Below the pieces are notes generated by a model, which worked only from the letters and a program-made list of their open reading frames with translations, was not told the DNA's origin and searched no databases. Positions 21,071 to 28,362 of a stretch of DNA of 64,000 nt are shown piece after piece (position 1 is the stretch's first letter; every line of letters begins with the position of its first letter). Made by a program: the position numbers and the translations under genes. Source of the stretch: Bernardetia sp. MNP-M8 (GTDB lineage Bacteria; Bacteroidota; Bacteroidia; Cytophagales; Bernardetiaceae); contig NZ_CP147012.1 of NCBI RefSeq assembly GCF_037126285.1, positions 3,866,676 through 3,930,675 on the forward strand, written 5' to 3'.

Positions 21071-21137
21071 AAATTAGAAAGAAAATGAATGATGCAGAAG
21101 CTACGGTGGTCTGATAAGTACGTTTTCTTTCTAATTT
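21071..21137 (+). terminator. Long stem-loop after the CsbD gene
   Basis: AAATTAGAAAGAAAATG pairs with CGTTTTCTTTCTAATTT (16 of 17 positions canonical, the other G-U), enclosing a 33-base loop containing GCAGAAGCTACGGTGGTCTG. It may be a terminator, but the GC-richer loop is unusual in this AT-rich setting and could be a small structured RNA or processing site. Confidence 0.55.
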
Positions 21138-21198
21138 CTATACCTTTCCGACCAAAAAATACTATTCAATTTTCAGAGAAGACAACCAAATCTTCCAT

Positions 21199-21229
21199 TT
21201 TTTAATCTCAATTTTTTAAACTTTATTTA
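21199..21229 (+). repeat. Duplicated leader, copy 2 (before lmo0937-like gene)
   Basis: Second copy of the 31-base leader (30 of 31 identical to 20811-20841), ending 2 bases before the ATG at 21232. Its placement directly in front of two different small genes suggests a shared 5' UTR element that controls translation or stability, or a recent local duplication. Confidence 0.75.
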
Positions 21230-21231
21230 TT

Positions 21232-21390
21232 ATGGGTAATTTATTATATATCATCGCTGTTGTTCTTGTTATTATATGGGCTGTTAGTTTCTTTACTGGA
21301 ACTTATACAGGTGGAATTATACACGTTCTTTTAGTTGTTGCTATTATTGCAGTTTTACTTCGTGTTATTCGTGGTGGAAAAATTATATAG
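21232..21390 (+). CDS. lmo0937-family small membrane protein (DUF5670-like)
   Basis: A 52-residue protein read directly from the sequence (MGNLLYIIAVVLVIIWAVSF, then FTGTYTGGIIHVLLVVAIIA, then VLLRVIRGGKII). Two hydrophobic helices are joined by a glycine/histidine turn (GGIIH) and followed by a short basic end with the R-G-G-K pattern typical of the lmo0937 family. The function is unknown; relatives are stress-linked. The start follows the duplicated leader and there is no alternative start nearby. Confidence 0.85.
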   Translation: MGNLLYIIAVVLVIIWAVSFFTGTYTGGIIHVLLVVAIIAVLLRVIRGGKII

Positions 21391-21455
21391 TTTGACTACT
21401 AAAAATTGATTTCCTTTCTATTTAATTTTATCATACATTTTATTGCGCTAAGTAC

Positions 21456-21617
21456 ATGAAAAGTTTAGAATTCATTTTCTATACAATGGTAGTTATCATA
21501 TTTATTGCTTGGTGCTTAGGATTTTTTTGGTACGATTTAGATAAATCAATCCACATGTTACCAGTAATAGCCTTGTTAGCTTTATCATTTAAAAAATACA
21601 GAAAAAAAAGCTTTTAA
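21456..21617 (+). CDS. Small hypothetical membrane protein
   Basis: A 53-residue frame (MKSLEFIFYTMVVIIFIAWC, LGFFWYDLDKSIHMLPVIAL, LALSFKKYRKKSF) 65 bases after the lmo0937-like gene. Two hydrophobic segments flank YDLDKSIHMLP, and the C-terminus is strongly basic, so it probably sits in the inner membrane with the tail in the cytosol. It has the same overall plan as its neighbour and ends before a clear terminator, which supports it as a real gene. No family is recognised. Confidence 0.65.
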   Translation: MKSLEFIFYTMVVIIFIAWCLGFFWYDLDKSIHMLPVIALLALSFKKYRKKSF

Positions 21618-21639
21618 CTCAAGATATATTACGAAACAC

Positions 21640-21688
21640 AAAGCCTTTACAAATCAATTTAATTGATTTGTAAAGGCTTCTTTTTTTA
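21640..21688 (+). terminator. Terminator of the small-protein cluster
   Basis: AAGCCTTTACAAATCAATTT pairs perfectly with its complement (about 20 bp), followed by CTTTTTTT. It is a strong intrinsic terminator and closes the cluster before the HTTM gene. Confidence 0.85.
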
Positions 21689-21709
21689 TTCAAAAAAAAG
21701 GAATTAGTG

Positions 21710-21717
21710 TATATTTG
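21710..21717 (+). promoter_or_regulatory. -7 element directly in front of the HTTM start codon
   Basis: TATATTTG matches TAnnTTTG exactly and ends 4 bases before the ATG at 21722. If it is used, the transcript begins at or next to the start codon, that is, without a leader. No good -33 element is visible. Confidence 0.45.
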
Positions 21718-21721
21718 TGCT

Positions 21722-23149
21722 ATGAATACAACTACTAAACCCAATAAAATAGATAAAATAAAGAGTTTCCTTAATCATCCTATTGATATTGCTCCTTTAA
21801 TTTATGCAAGAATTATTTTAGGACTTTTGATGACTATTGAACTCTGTGGAGGAGCTTTATCACCTTATGGAAGAACTCTTATAACTGGAGATTATCATTT
21901 TTCATATTCTTTTGCTCCTTTTATAAAACCTTGGTCAGAACCAATATTGATGTACATTCATTTTGGAGTAAATTTTATTTTGGGTTTGATGGTAGTTTTT
22001 GGGTTTAAATATCGTTTTGCCTGTATTGCCATGTTTTTTTCGGCTACCTCTATTTTTTTGATGGAAAAAACATTGTATATTAATCATGTTTATTTATACT
22101 GCATACTATTTTCAGTTTTTGCTTTTCTTCCTGCCAACCGAGCTTTTTCAGTAGATGCACATCGAAATCCTCAACTAAAGTCTTCTGAAATACCTGCTTG
22201 GACAGTCTATTGCATTATTTTTCAGCTCAGTATTGTTTATATTTATGCAGGAATTGCAAAGTTAAATATTGATTGGCTTCATGCTCAACCCATGCAAATT
22301 TGGTTGGCTGCCAAAAAAGACCATCCTGTTCCTTATTTAGGAATTTTACTGGCTCACAAATATCATGCTTTTTTGGTTGCTTATGGTGGAATTGTTTTTG
22401 ATTTGCTGGTTGTTCCTCTGATGCTTTGGAAAAAAACGAGAAAGGTAACTTTTATTTTAGCTATCTTTTTTCATGCTATTAATGCGCTCACATTCGGAAT
22501 TGGTACTTTTCCTTGGTTTTCTATTGCTGCAACAGCTCTATTCTTTCCTCCTTCTGTTTTTCGAAATTGGTGGATTTTCAAGTATTTTGATAAACAACTT
22601 CCAAAAAAGAATACCCACTTTTTTCAGTATTCAGATAAATCAAAGTTATATCAAAATTTTGTTTATTCCTTCTTTATTTTATTTTTTGTTGTACAATTTT
22701 TTCTTCCTTGGAGAGCTTTTTTTTATGGAGAAGACCCAAGTTGGACAGAACAAGGACATTTTTTTTCTTGGAGAATGATGTTACGAACAAAAAGAGGAAT
22801 TACAACTTTTAAAGTAAGCGATGCAAAATCAGACAAAAAAGAAATTGCCTATCCTAGTGTGCATTTGTCGTACAGGCAACTTCGAAAAATGGAAAAAGAC
22901 CCAGATATGATTCTTCAATATGTTCATTTTTTAGAAAAAATTTATAAAGAAGAAAAAGGTTATATAGAACCAATTATAAAAGTAGAATCAGAAATGTCAT
23001 TGAATGGAAGAAAAAAACAGTCTTTTATTGATTCAAGTGTAGATTTGACAAAAGAAAAACGAAGTTGGAGACTCTATAATTGGGTAACTCCACTTACAGA
23101 AACAGAATACATAGAAAAAGAAGATAAAAACGAAGACCCAAACGATTAA
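21722..23149 (+). CDS. HTTM (vitamin K-dependent carboxylase-like) membrane protein
   Basis: A 475-residue integral membrane protein with about eight hydrophobic helices in the first 330 residues and a hydrophilic C-terminal tail. The start is taken at ATG 21722; a GTG at 21707 would add only five residues and lies in the promoter. The helical part (LIYARIILGLLMTIELCGGAL, split here for length; IYAGIAKLNIDWLHAQPMQIWL; FHAINALTFGIGTFPW) follows the HTTM/VKGC domain found in bacterial relatives of vitamin K-dependent gamma-carboxylase. Whether bacterial members carboxylate anything is not settled, and no substrate gene is apparent beside it. The tail (LSYRQLRKMEKDPDMILQYV) matches the C-terminal region seen in Bacteroidota members. 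Confidence 0.85.
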   Translation: MNTTTKPNKIDKIKSFLNHPIDIAPLIYARIILGLLMTIELCGGALSPYGRTLITGDYHFSYSFAPFIKPWSEPILMYIHFGVNFILGLMVVFGFKYRFACIAMFFSATSIFLMEKTLYINHVYLYCILFSVFAFLPANRAFSVDAHRNPQLKSSEIPAWTVYCIIFQLSIVYIYAGIAKLNIDWLHAQPMQIWLAAKKDHPVPYLGILLAHKYHAFLVAYGGIVFDLLVVPLMLWKKTRKVTFILAIFFHAINALTFGIGTFPWFSIAATALFFPPSVFRNWWIFKYFDKQLPKKNTHFFQYSDKSKLYQNFVYSFFILFFVVQFFLPWRAFFYGEDPSWTEQGHFFSWRMMLRTKRGITTFKVSDAKSDKKEIAYPSVHLSYRQLRKMEKDPDMILQYVHFLEKIYKEEKGYIEPIIKVESEMSLNGRKKQSFIDSSVDLTKEKRSWRLYNWVTPLTETEYIEKEDKNEDPND

Positions 23150-23199
23150 ATTTTACTTTTTTTGAGAGAAAGCCTATTTTTAAAATCACTATTATCATT

Positions 23200-23207
23200 T
23201 AACTTTG
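23200..23207 (+). promoter_or_regulatory. Possible -7 element for dapA
   Basis: TAACTTTG matches TAnnTTTG exactly, 110 bases upstream of the dapA start. A convincing -33 element is not seen at 18-20 bases. Two palindromes (families C and B) lie between it and the gene and would form hairpins in the leader. Confidence 0.45.
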
Positions 23208-23230
23208 TAAACATTAGTGAATATATTTTT

Positions 23231-23263
23231 AAACCCTAAGGGTTTTGAAAACCCTTAGGGTTT
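23231..23263. repeat. Family C palindrome, perfect copy
   Basis: A perfect 33-base inverted repeat with arms starting AAACCCTAAGGGTTTT and a one-base centre. A second copy of the same family, with compensating changes, is at 49189-49221. It lies in the dapA leader. Confidence 0.75.
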
Positions 23264-23275
23264 CGAAACTAAATT

Positions 23276-23298
23276 GTTGTCGGTGTATTATTGACAAC
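23276..23298. repeat. Family B palindrome, degenerate copy
   Basis: GTTGTC-GGTG and GACAAC arms of the GTTGTCGGTG/CACCGACAAC family, with the inner right arm changed. It lies 13 bases after the family C palindrome, so two unrelated repeat families are stacked in the dapA leader. Confidence 0.5.
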
Positions 23299-23316
23299 TT
23301 TTATATACAAAAAGCT

Positions 23317-24207
23317 ATGAATAATTTATTTAGAGGAACAGGAATTGCCCTTGTTACTCCTTTTGATGAAAATAAAAATGTAGATTTTGATGCACTCAAA
23401 AACCTACTTGTACATACACAAGATCACGTAGAGTTTTGGGTTATTCATGGAACAACTGGCGAAGCTGCTACTACCACACGCCAAGAAAAACGAGAAATAT
23501 TTGATTTTATAGCTGAAAATAACCCAAATAAGTTGCCTTTAGTCTACGGATTGGCTTGGAATGATACAAGACAACTTATAGAACTGATTGGCAAATCTAA
23601 TTTAGAAGGCGTGTCTGCAATTCTTTCGGCTTCCCCTTCATATAACAAGCCAACTCAAGAAGGAATTTATAGACATTATATGGAAATGGCTGATGCAAGT
23701 CCGAAGCCAATTATTTTGTATAATGTGCCAAGCCGAACAGCATCAAATATTGAAGCCAAAACTACTCTAAGACTTGCTCAACACCCTAATATTATTGGCA
23801 CAAAAGAGGCTTCTGGAGATATGACACAATGTATCGAAATTTTGAGAAATAAGCCAAAAGATTTCATGGTATTTTCGGGAGACGATGCACTTACACTGCC
23901 TTTAATTTCTCTTGGAGCAGATGGTGTAATTGGTGTAATTCCGAATGCTTATCCAAAAGAGTTTGGAAGCCTTACTCGTGCTGCTCTGAAAGGTGATTTT
24001 GAAAAGGCAAATGAATATTTACATCAACTTTTTCCTCTTTTCGAACATTTATTTGTAGAAAGTAATCCTGTTGGAATCAAGGAAATTTTATCTTTGATGG
24101 GAATTATGAAGCCTGATGTAAGACTTCCTCTGTTAAATGCTTCAAAAGAATTAAGCAATAAATTTGATCAAGAAATGAAGAAAATACAGAAACTTCAAAT
24201 AGCTTAA
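23317..24207 (+). CDS. dapA: 4-hydroxy-tetrahydrodipicolinate synthase
   Basis: Condenses pyruvate with aspartate semialdehyde, the first committed step of lysine and diaminopimelate synthesis for peptidoglycan. The start is taken at ATG 23317 (MNNLFRGTGIALVTPF), giving 296 residues, the normal size; a longer frame to 23245 translates the repeats and is rejected. The TIM-barrel signatures are complete: GTTGE at 45-49, YNVPSRT with Tyr135, and the Schiff-base lysine K163 in GTKEASGD, followed by FSGDD and GADGVIGVIPN. It is a single gene with a repeat-filled leader and a ~720-bp noncoding region downstream. Confidence 0.97.
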   Translation: MNNLFRGTGIALVTPFDENKNVDFDALKNLLVHTQDHVEFWVIHGTTGEAATTTRQEKREIFDFIAENNPNKLPLVYGLAWNDTRQLIELIGKSNLEGVSAILSASPSYNKPTQEGIYRHYMEMADASPKPIILYNVPSRTASNIEAKTTLRLAQHPNIIGTKEASGDMTQCIEILRNKPKDFMVFSGDDALTLPLISLGADGVIGVIPNAYPKEFGSLTRAALKGDFEKANEYLHQLFPLFEHLFVESNPVGIKEILSLMGIMKPDVRLPLLNASKELSNKFDQEMKKIQKLQIA

Positions 24208-24928
24208 AAAACTATTTTGATAATCAATGCTTGCTTTAGTGAGTGTTTTTTGTATATATAATAGTATTACTTAAAAGTAAAACTATTTGTAAAGAATACA
24301 AAAAATTTAAATTAATTAAAACAATTCTTGGTATAATACTGTTATATATATGTAACGTTACTCAAAAGAGAGTTACTTTACAAATTCATTTTTGTAAATT
24401 GATTTATTCAATCTAGGAAAATGGAATGTTTTGGAAGAAACCGTTTTTTGATGTTTTTTCAAATTCGTAGAGGCTAATTGCAATTGTGTTTTATATAATT
24501 TTGTGTCAATTTTTAGAATTATGAAGTTAAAATTTCAGAGTTCTAACAAAATCATAAAATTAGCTTATAGTATAAAGTCAATTGTGAAAAGGGATTTCAA
24601 CGCTTATTTCTGAAATTAAACAAATAAGTAGCATTTCTATCGACATGCCTTTACATCTAAGACTTTAGATTCTTTTATTGTAATTAATAGATAAGTATTT
24701 TACTTGTAGAAAATTACAACAATAACTATCCTATTAAAAGAATCAGAATTTATGAATTAGTTTTATTAAATTTGAGAAAGTTTGATATTCGTAAATTCAA
24801 CTGAAAAAATATCCTTACGTAATGTAAAACTTTAGTTTTTATGTAATTTGTAGATTTCTCTTTTGAGTAACATAAAAATCATAAAAGCTAATAAAATAAT
24901 CATTCATTAACTTAAACAGAAATCCTGA
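24208..24928. other. Long noncoding region between dapA and the L,D-transpeptidase gene
   Basis: This is 720 bases without a credible reading frame on either strand, the longest gene-free stretch in the window. Most of it (24357-24871) is enclosed by 15-bp inverted repeats, described separately. The remainder is AT-rich flank, including GTAACGTTAC overlapping the left arm. No tRNA or known riboswitch core was recognised. Confidence 0.6.
24357..24871. repeat. 515-bp element bounded by 15-bp perfect inverted repeats
   Basis: GTTACTCAAAAGAGA at 24357-24371 and its exact complement at 24857-24871 face each other, with partial further pairing inside (TACAAATT near both ends). Inside the right half, GATTCTTTTATTGTAATT (from ~24669) pairs imperfectly with AATTACAACAATA and TTAAAAGAATC (~24714-24748), forming a nested long hairpin. 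No transposase frame is present. It could be a non-autonomous (MITE-like) element or a structured noncoding RNA closed by a terminal stem. I see no clear target duplication. Confidence 0.55.
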
Positions 24929-25792
24929 ATGCAAAGAATCGTATTGAGCGGCAGTATTGCCGTACTCGTACTTCTCTTTTTCGGATTTTCTAAATTTTTT
25001 GCAACTGCTTCGGCTACGAACAGTTCGCTAGAAAGTGCATCGAAAGTAGATGCTTTTCCGTCAAAAGAACCTAAAACTATTGAGAATACTTCTATCGCTT
25101 TTGAAAATCATATCAAAGATATGTATCAGAAGTTGAAATTGAAAAAGGCAGAATTAGATTATCCTGCTTTCAAAACAGCGTATGTGGGTTATCTTAACCT
25201 TCAAGCTAAAGGAGAACTCAAAAAAGAAATATTGACAATCTTAGATTTTACAAAATCTTCTCGCTTTGAGCGTATGTGGATTATTGATATGGAAAACCAA
25301 AAATTAGTCCGTAGAGAATTAGTAGCTCATGGCAAAAATTCTGGACACGATATGGTTACGTCATTTTCCAATAAACTGCATTCTAATCAAAGTAGTATGG
25401 GATTTTATGTAACTGACTCACCTTACATTGGTAAAAATGGAATTTCTATGCTTATCAATGGAATGGATAAAGGCTATAACTGCCAAGCGAGAAATCGTGC
25501 TGTAGTTATGCACGGAGCAAATTATGTAAACCCAAGAACTATGAATCGTAATGGAAGATTAGGAAGAAGTTTTGGTTGTCCTGCTGTAGAAATGCACAAG
25601 GCACAAGAAATTATAGATTATGTCAAAAGTGGTTCTTGTCTATTTATTTATTTCAAAGATAAAAAATATTTGAATACAAGTAAATGGCTTAATTTAGACA
25701 AAGCAACAACTTTTTTTGCTGAAAATATACAGCATAACGCAGTAGACGTACCGAGTACGGCAAGCGTAACAACAGAAAATACAAATGGATAA
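24929..25792 (+). CDS. Exported L,D-transpeptidase-like murein protein
   Basis: A 287-residue protein with an N-terminal signal or anchor (RIVLSGSIAVLVLLFFGFS) and the catalytic pattern of the murein L,D-transpeptidase catalytic domain family (PF13645-type): VMHGANYVNPRTMNRNGRLG and SFGCPAVE, with the likely nucleophile C217. Family members act on peptidoglycan cross-links or lipoprotein anchoring in the periplasm. The short C-terminal tail (VDVPSTASVTTENTNG) is low in complexity. Its upstream region is the long structured noncoding stretch, which may carry its regulation. Confidence 0.88.
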   Translation: MQRIVLSGSIAVLVLLFFGFSKFFATASATNSSLESASKVDAFPSKEPKTIENTSIAFENHIKDMYQKLKLKKAELDYPAFKTAYVGYLNLQAKGELKKEILTILDFTKSSRFERMWIIDMENQKLVRRELVAHGKNSGHDMVTSFSNKLHSNQSSMGFYVTDSPYIGKNGISMLINGMDKGYNCQARNRAVVMHGANYVNPRTMNRNGRLGRSFGCPAVEMHKAQEIIDYVKSGSCLFIYFKDKKYLNTSKWLNLDKATTFFAENIQHNAVDVPSTASVTTENTNG

Positions 25793-25945
25793 TTCTTAAT
25801 GTAGATTTATGATTTTGAGATAGATAAAAAAATAACTGAACGGCTAACTACTTAGTAACTTATTTTCTATTCAAAATTACTAAAATCCATTAATTGAAAA
25901 GATAAATTAAGTTTTATCGAAGACGAAAATCACTTGAAAGCTGAT

Positions 25946-26827
25946 TTAATCAATAATCCATTTTGTATCTGCTTCAAAGCAGCAACGCTTAAAAGTCGCA
26001 ACATGGCTGGTATTTTCAACTTCGAAAACTAGATAGGTGAAATGGTTCATCCATTCGCCTGTATTAAAATAATAGCTTTTATCATTAGGTTCAGTTTGTG
26101 AATCGGTGGTAGAAGCTATTGTTTTTTTGTCCATTTCAATCATAAGAGGCAAATGACGATGCCCAAAAACATAATAATCTTGTGGATTTTTTTGATGAAT
26201 TTCATTACAATAATTCCAAATCCATTCTTTTTCTTTGCCTTTATAGCTTTCTATTTCTTTAGGTTTTTTATTAGTTGGTTTTTTAGAAGGTTTACGGCTA
26301 TTTGACCAAAAATGAGCCAAACCAATTCCGATATTTGGGTGCAACCATTCAAAAAAGAAACGACATATAGGATTTTTAAATAATGCTTTTTTCATAAACT
26401 TGTAGGAATAATCTCCATTTCCTAATCCATCTCCATGTCCTAAAGTTATTTTTTTATTATTCCAAACTACTTGTTGAGGCTCATGATAAACTTTTACTCC
26501 CAGTTCTTTCTCAAAATAGCCAAACATCCATAAATCGTGGTTTCCTGTAAAAAATACCACATCAATTCCACTATCCGTGATTTCAGCTATTTTACCCTGT
26601 AAACGTACAAAACCTTTAGGAATGGTTTTGTTATATTCGTACCAAAAATCAAAAATATCTCCCAATAAAATAATAAGTTCGGCATTCTTACGAGCCATTT
26701 CTAACCAACGAAGTATTTTTTTTTCTCTTTCTAAAGAATCTAAACCAGCTTCATCTTTAGAATATCCTAAGTGAAAATCAGAAGCAATATAAATTTTTTT
26801 TGATGGGGAAAGGTTTATGTTTTGCAT
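25946..26827 (-). CDS. lpxH: UDP-2,3-diacylglucosamine pyrophosphohydrolase (LpxH type)
   Basis: Calcineurin-like metallophosphoesterase of lipid A synthesis, which cleaves UDP-2,3-diacylglucosamine to lipid X and UMP at the inner face of the membrane. The metal-binding series is complete: SDFHLG (near residue 16), LGDIFDFWY, FTGNHDLW, LGHGDGLG and FGHRHLPL. The 293-residue length exceeds the ~240 of enterobacterial LpxH but fits the Bacteroidota form, which has a mid-protein insert with basic KKPTNKKPKE and a longer C-terminus (CCFEADTKWIID). It lies downstream of rplS on the same strand but is separated from it by a terminator and a palindrome, so it is probably an independent unit. Confidence 0.88.
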   Translation of the reverse strand: MQNINLSPSKKIYIASDFHLGYSKDEAGLDSLEREKKILRWLEMARKNAELIILLGDIFDFWYEYNKTIPKGFVRLQGKIAEITDSGIDVVFFTGNHDLWMFGYFEKELGVKVYHEPQQVVWNNKKITLGHGDGLGNGDYSYKFMKKALFKNPICRFFFEWLHPNIGIGLAHFWSNSRKPSKKPTNKKPKEIESYKGKEKEWIWNYCNEIHQKNPQDYYVFGHRHLPLMIEMDKKTIASTTDSQTEPNDKSYYFNTGEWMNHFTYLVFEVENTSHVATFKRCCFEADTKWIID

Positions 26828-26850
26828 AAATCACAAAAGTAGTTTTTTAT

Positions 26851-26882
26851 AACTGGTTCAAGTGTCGACGCTTGAACCAGTT
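26851..26882. repeat. 32-bp palindrome, centre GTCGAC
   Basis: AACTGGTTCAAG-TGTCGACG-CTTGAACCAGTT: a 32-base palindrome with a single mismatched pair. It lies in the promoter/leader region 24 bases upstream of lpxH. No second copy is evident in the window. Confidence 0.6.
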
Positions 26883-26889
26883 AAATAAA

Positions 26890-26927
26890 AAAGAAAACCA
26901 ACACTAAAAAAATAGAGTTGGTTTCTT
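26890..26927 (-). terminator. rplS terminator
   Basis: AAGAAAACCAAC pairs with GTTGGTTTCTT around an A-rich loop, and on the minus strand it is followed by TTTTTTATTT. It lies about 40 bases past the rplS stop. Confidence 0.7.
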
Positions 26928-26966
26928 GAAATGATTTTTCTATAAGCTAATTTTACAAAATGTAAA

Positions 26967-27347
26967 TTAAGCCTGTGAAGCAGTATAATTACCACGACGC
27001 TCTTTGATACGAGCAGCTTTACCCATACGACCACGTAAGTAATAAATTCTTGCTCTACGTACTTTACCACGACGAACCATATCAACTCCTTCTACATTTG
27101 GAGAAAGAAGTGGGAAGATACGCTCAACACCAACACCATTAGAAACTTTACGTACTGTAAAAGATTCTCCGTTTGTGTTAGGGTTTTTACGTTGGATAAC
27201 TACACCTTGGTATTGCTGAATACGCTCTTTATCGCCCTCTTTGATACGAACTCTTACGTTCACTGTATCACCAGCACGAAATTGAGGAAATTTTTTGCGA
27301 GCTTCTGCATTAGAAGCTTCTACCATCTGAATAAATTGATTTCTCAT
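26967..27347 (-). CDS. rplS: 50S ribosomal protein L19
   Basis: Large-subunit ribosomal protein at the interface with the small subunit. The start is taken at 27347 ([20 protein letters not shown]), giving 126 residues; a longer frame to 27392 adds 15 residues without homology. The L19 core is clear: [29 protein letters not shown] (in segments), [33 protein letters not shown] and [27 protein letters not shown]. It has a canonical promoter and a ~280-nt leader containing two hairpins (27480 and 27554), long for a single r-protein gene. There is no neighbouring rimM/trmD operon. Confidence 0.97.
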   Translation of the reverse strand: MRNQFIQMVEASNAEARKKFPQFRAGDTVNVRVRIKEGDKERIQQYQGVVIQRKNPNTNGESFTVRKVSNGVGVERIFPLLSPNVEGVDMVRRGKVRRARIYYLRGRMGKAARIKERRGNYTASQA

Positions 27348-27479
27348 TAGAAACAAATTGGGTAAGTTTGAAATAAAGAGTTTGATAGACAATTAAATTC
27401 CTCAAAGTATATTTCACAACTTGGGTTAAAAATAATTTTAGTCTTGAATGATATTAATAATCATTTAATAAAATTATTT

Positions 27480-27502
27480 GTTGCTGGTGAGACACCAGTA
27501 AC
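27480..27502. repeat. Family B palindrome in the rplS leader (copy 1)
   Basis: GTTGCTGGTG-AGA-CACCAGTAAC: 9 of 10 arm positions pair. It is a variant of the GTTGTCGGTG family with the same GGTGnnnCACC heart. Confidence 0.65.
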
Positions 27503-27553
27503 AGTTTTTATTAAAGACAGTCCAAAGCTAAATTTTATTAGCAAATTTTATTT

Positions 27554-27575
27554 TTATTAGTGGAGACACCAATAA
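27554..27575. repeat. Family B palindrome in the rplS leader (copy 2)
   Basis: TTATTAGTG-GAGA-CACCAATAA, with the inner GTG/CAC preserved and outer arms TTATT/AATAA. Together with 27480 it would give the rplS mRNA leader two tandem hairpins. Confidence 0.5.
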
Positions 27576-27633
27576 TGACAAATAAAATAAGATAAGGGAA
27601 AATGTTGGAGGCTGTGCGCTTCAAAACGAACCA

Positions 27634-27665
27634 CAAAGGTAGAACTTTTTATTTGTCTTTGCAAA
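27634..27665 (-). promoter_or_regulatory. Promoter for rplS
   Basis: On the minus strand TTTG (27662-27665) and TACCTTTG (27634-27641) are separated by 20 bases, an exact -33/-7 Bacteroidota pair. The following GTGGTTCG... is GC-richer than the surroundings, which is common just after strong ribosomal promoters. Confidence 0.65.
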
Positions 27666-27696
27666 ATTAATAAGTAGAAGATTGTTTTTAACTGCC

Positions 27697-28227
27697 CTAA
27701 ATGTCAATATTATTTTCATCTTCTGTATTCTCTCTAATTACTTTCCAAGTTCGGTCTGCTAATAATAAAACTTCTGCCATAAAAGTAAGTTTTGAGCTTC
27801 GTCCCCATTGGTCTGGAGCAATCATAGAAAGAACTTTTTCGCCTGTTTTAGAGCGTTCATAAAGGAAATAGGTATGATTTACAAGTGGCTCAAAACCCAT
27901 ATCAGCATTATAAATCTCTAATGAGATATGTGTTCTTGATTGAATTTCTTTTGCCTGTTGTGCCAAAAGGTTGATTTGTTCTCTAATTTGGTCAAGTTGC
28001 ATTTCAGTTTGTTGTTCCATGGCAGCAAGTGCCTTACTTTTCATAATTCCTTTTTCGGTCGGAACAATGATAGCACCTCCAACTGTATGTGCATAAGGTA
28101 AAAGCCCTGGATTGGTCGCTATTTTATCGGCATCAATTGGATTGACAAAGTTTTCGAATTGTTGTTTTTGTTTCTCATCAAAGAAAAGATTTTCTTTTTT
28201 GTGTTCTGATTTTTCTTTGTCGCTCAT
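27697..28227 (-). CDS. DUF2452 family protein
   Basis: A 176-residue cytoplasmic protein; the start is taken at ATG 28227 (MSDKEKSEHKKENLFF), while a TTG at 28242 would add five residues. The central and C-terminal parts match DUF2452: NPIDADKIATNPGLLPYAHTVGGAIIVP, then AMEQQTEMQLDQIREQINLLAQQA, then THISLEIYNADMGFEPLVNHTYFLYER and VLSMIAPDQWG. The function is unknown; the family is widespread in Bacteroidota and some proteobacteria. It ends about 30 bases from the rplS promoter and is transcribed in the same direction. Confidence 0.88.
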   Translation of the reverse strand: MSDKEKSEHKKENLFFDEKQKQQFENFVNPIDADKIATNPGLLPYAHTVGGAIIVPTEKGIMKSKALAAMEQQTEMQLDQIREQINLLAQQAKEIQSRTHISLEIYNADMGFEPLVNHTYFLYERSKTGEKVLSMIAPDQWGRSSKLTFMAEVLLLADRTWKVIRENTEDENNIDI

Positions 28228-28362
28228 ACGTACAGTATTCAAAATAAATAGTGGTTAATTTTTATCTTTATGCAGATGTTATATTGTTTAATCTTTTACT
28301 ATCAAAAATCAAACAAAACTCTAAAATCTAACTTTCTGAATCCTTTTTTTGTTTGGAATTTC

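Noticed and set aside
22473-22778. 101-codon frame inside the HTTM gene
   Set aside because: Same-strand shadow in another frame, rich in Phe/Leu as expected from T-rich codons of the membrane protein.
23245-23316. N-terminal extension of dapA by 24 codons
   Set aside because: It would translate the family C and B palindromes and has no homology; MNNLFRGTGIALVTPF is the expected start.
24208-24928. Known riboswitch between dapA and the transpeptidase gene
   Set aside because: No lysine, cobalamin, TPP or SAM riboswitch core could be recognised; only inverted repeats are visible.
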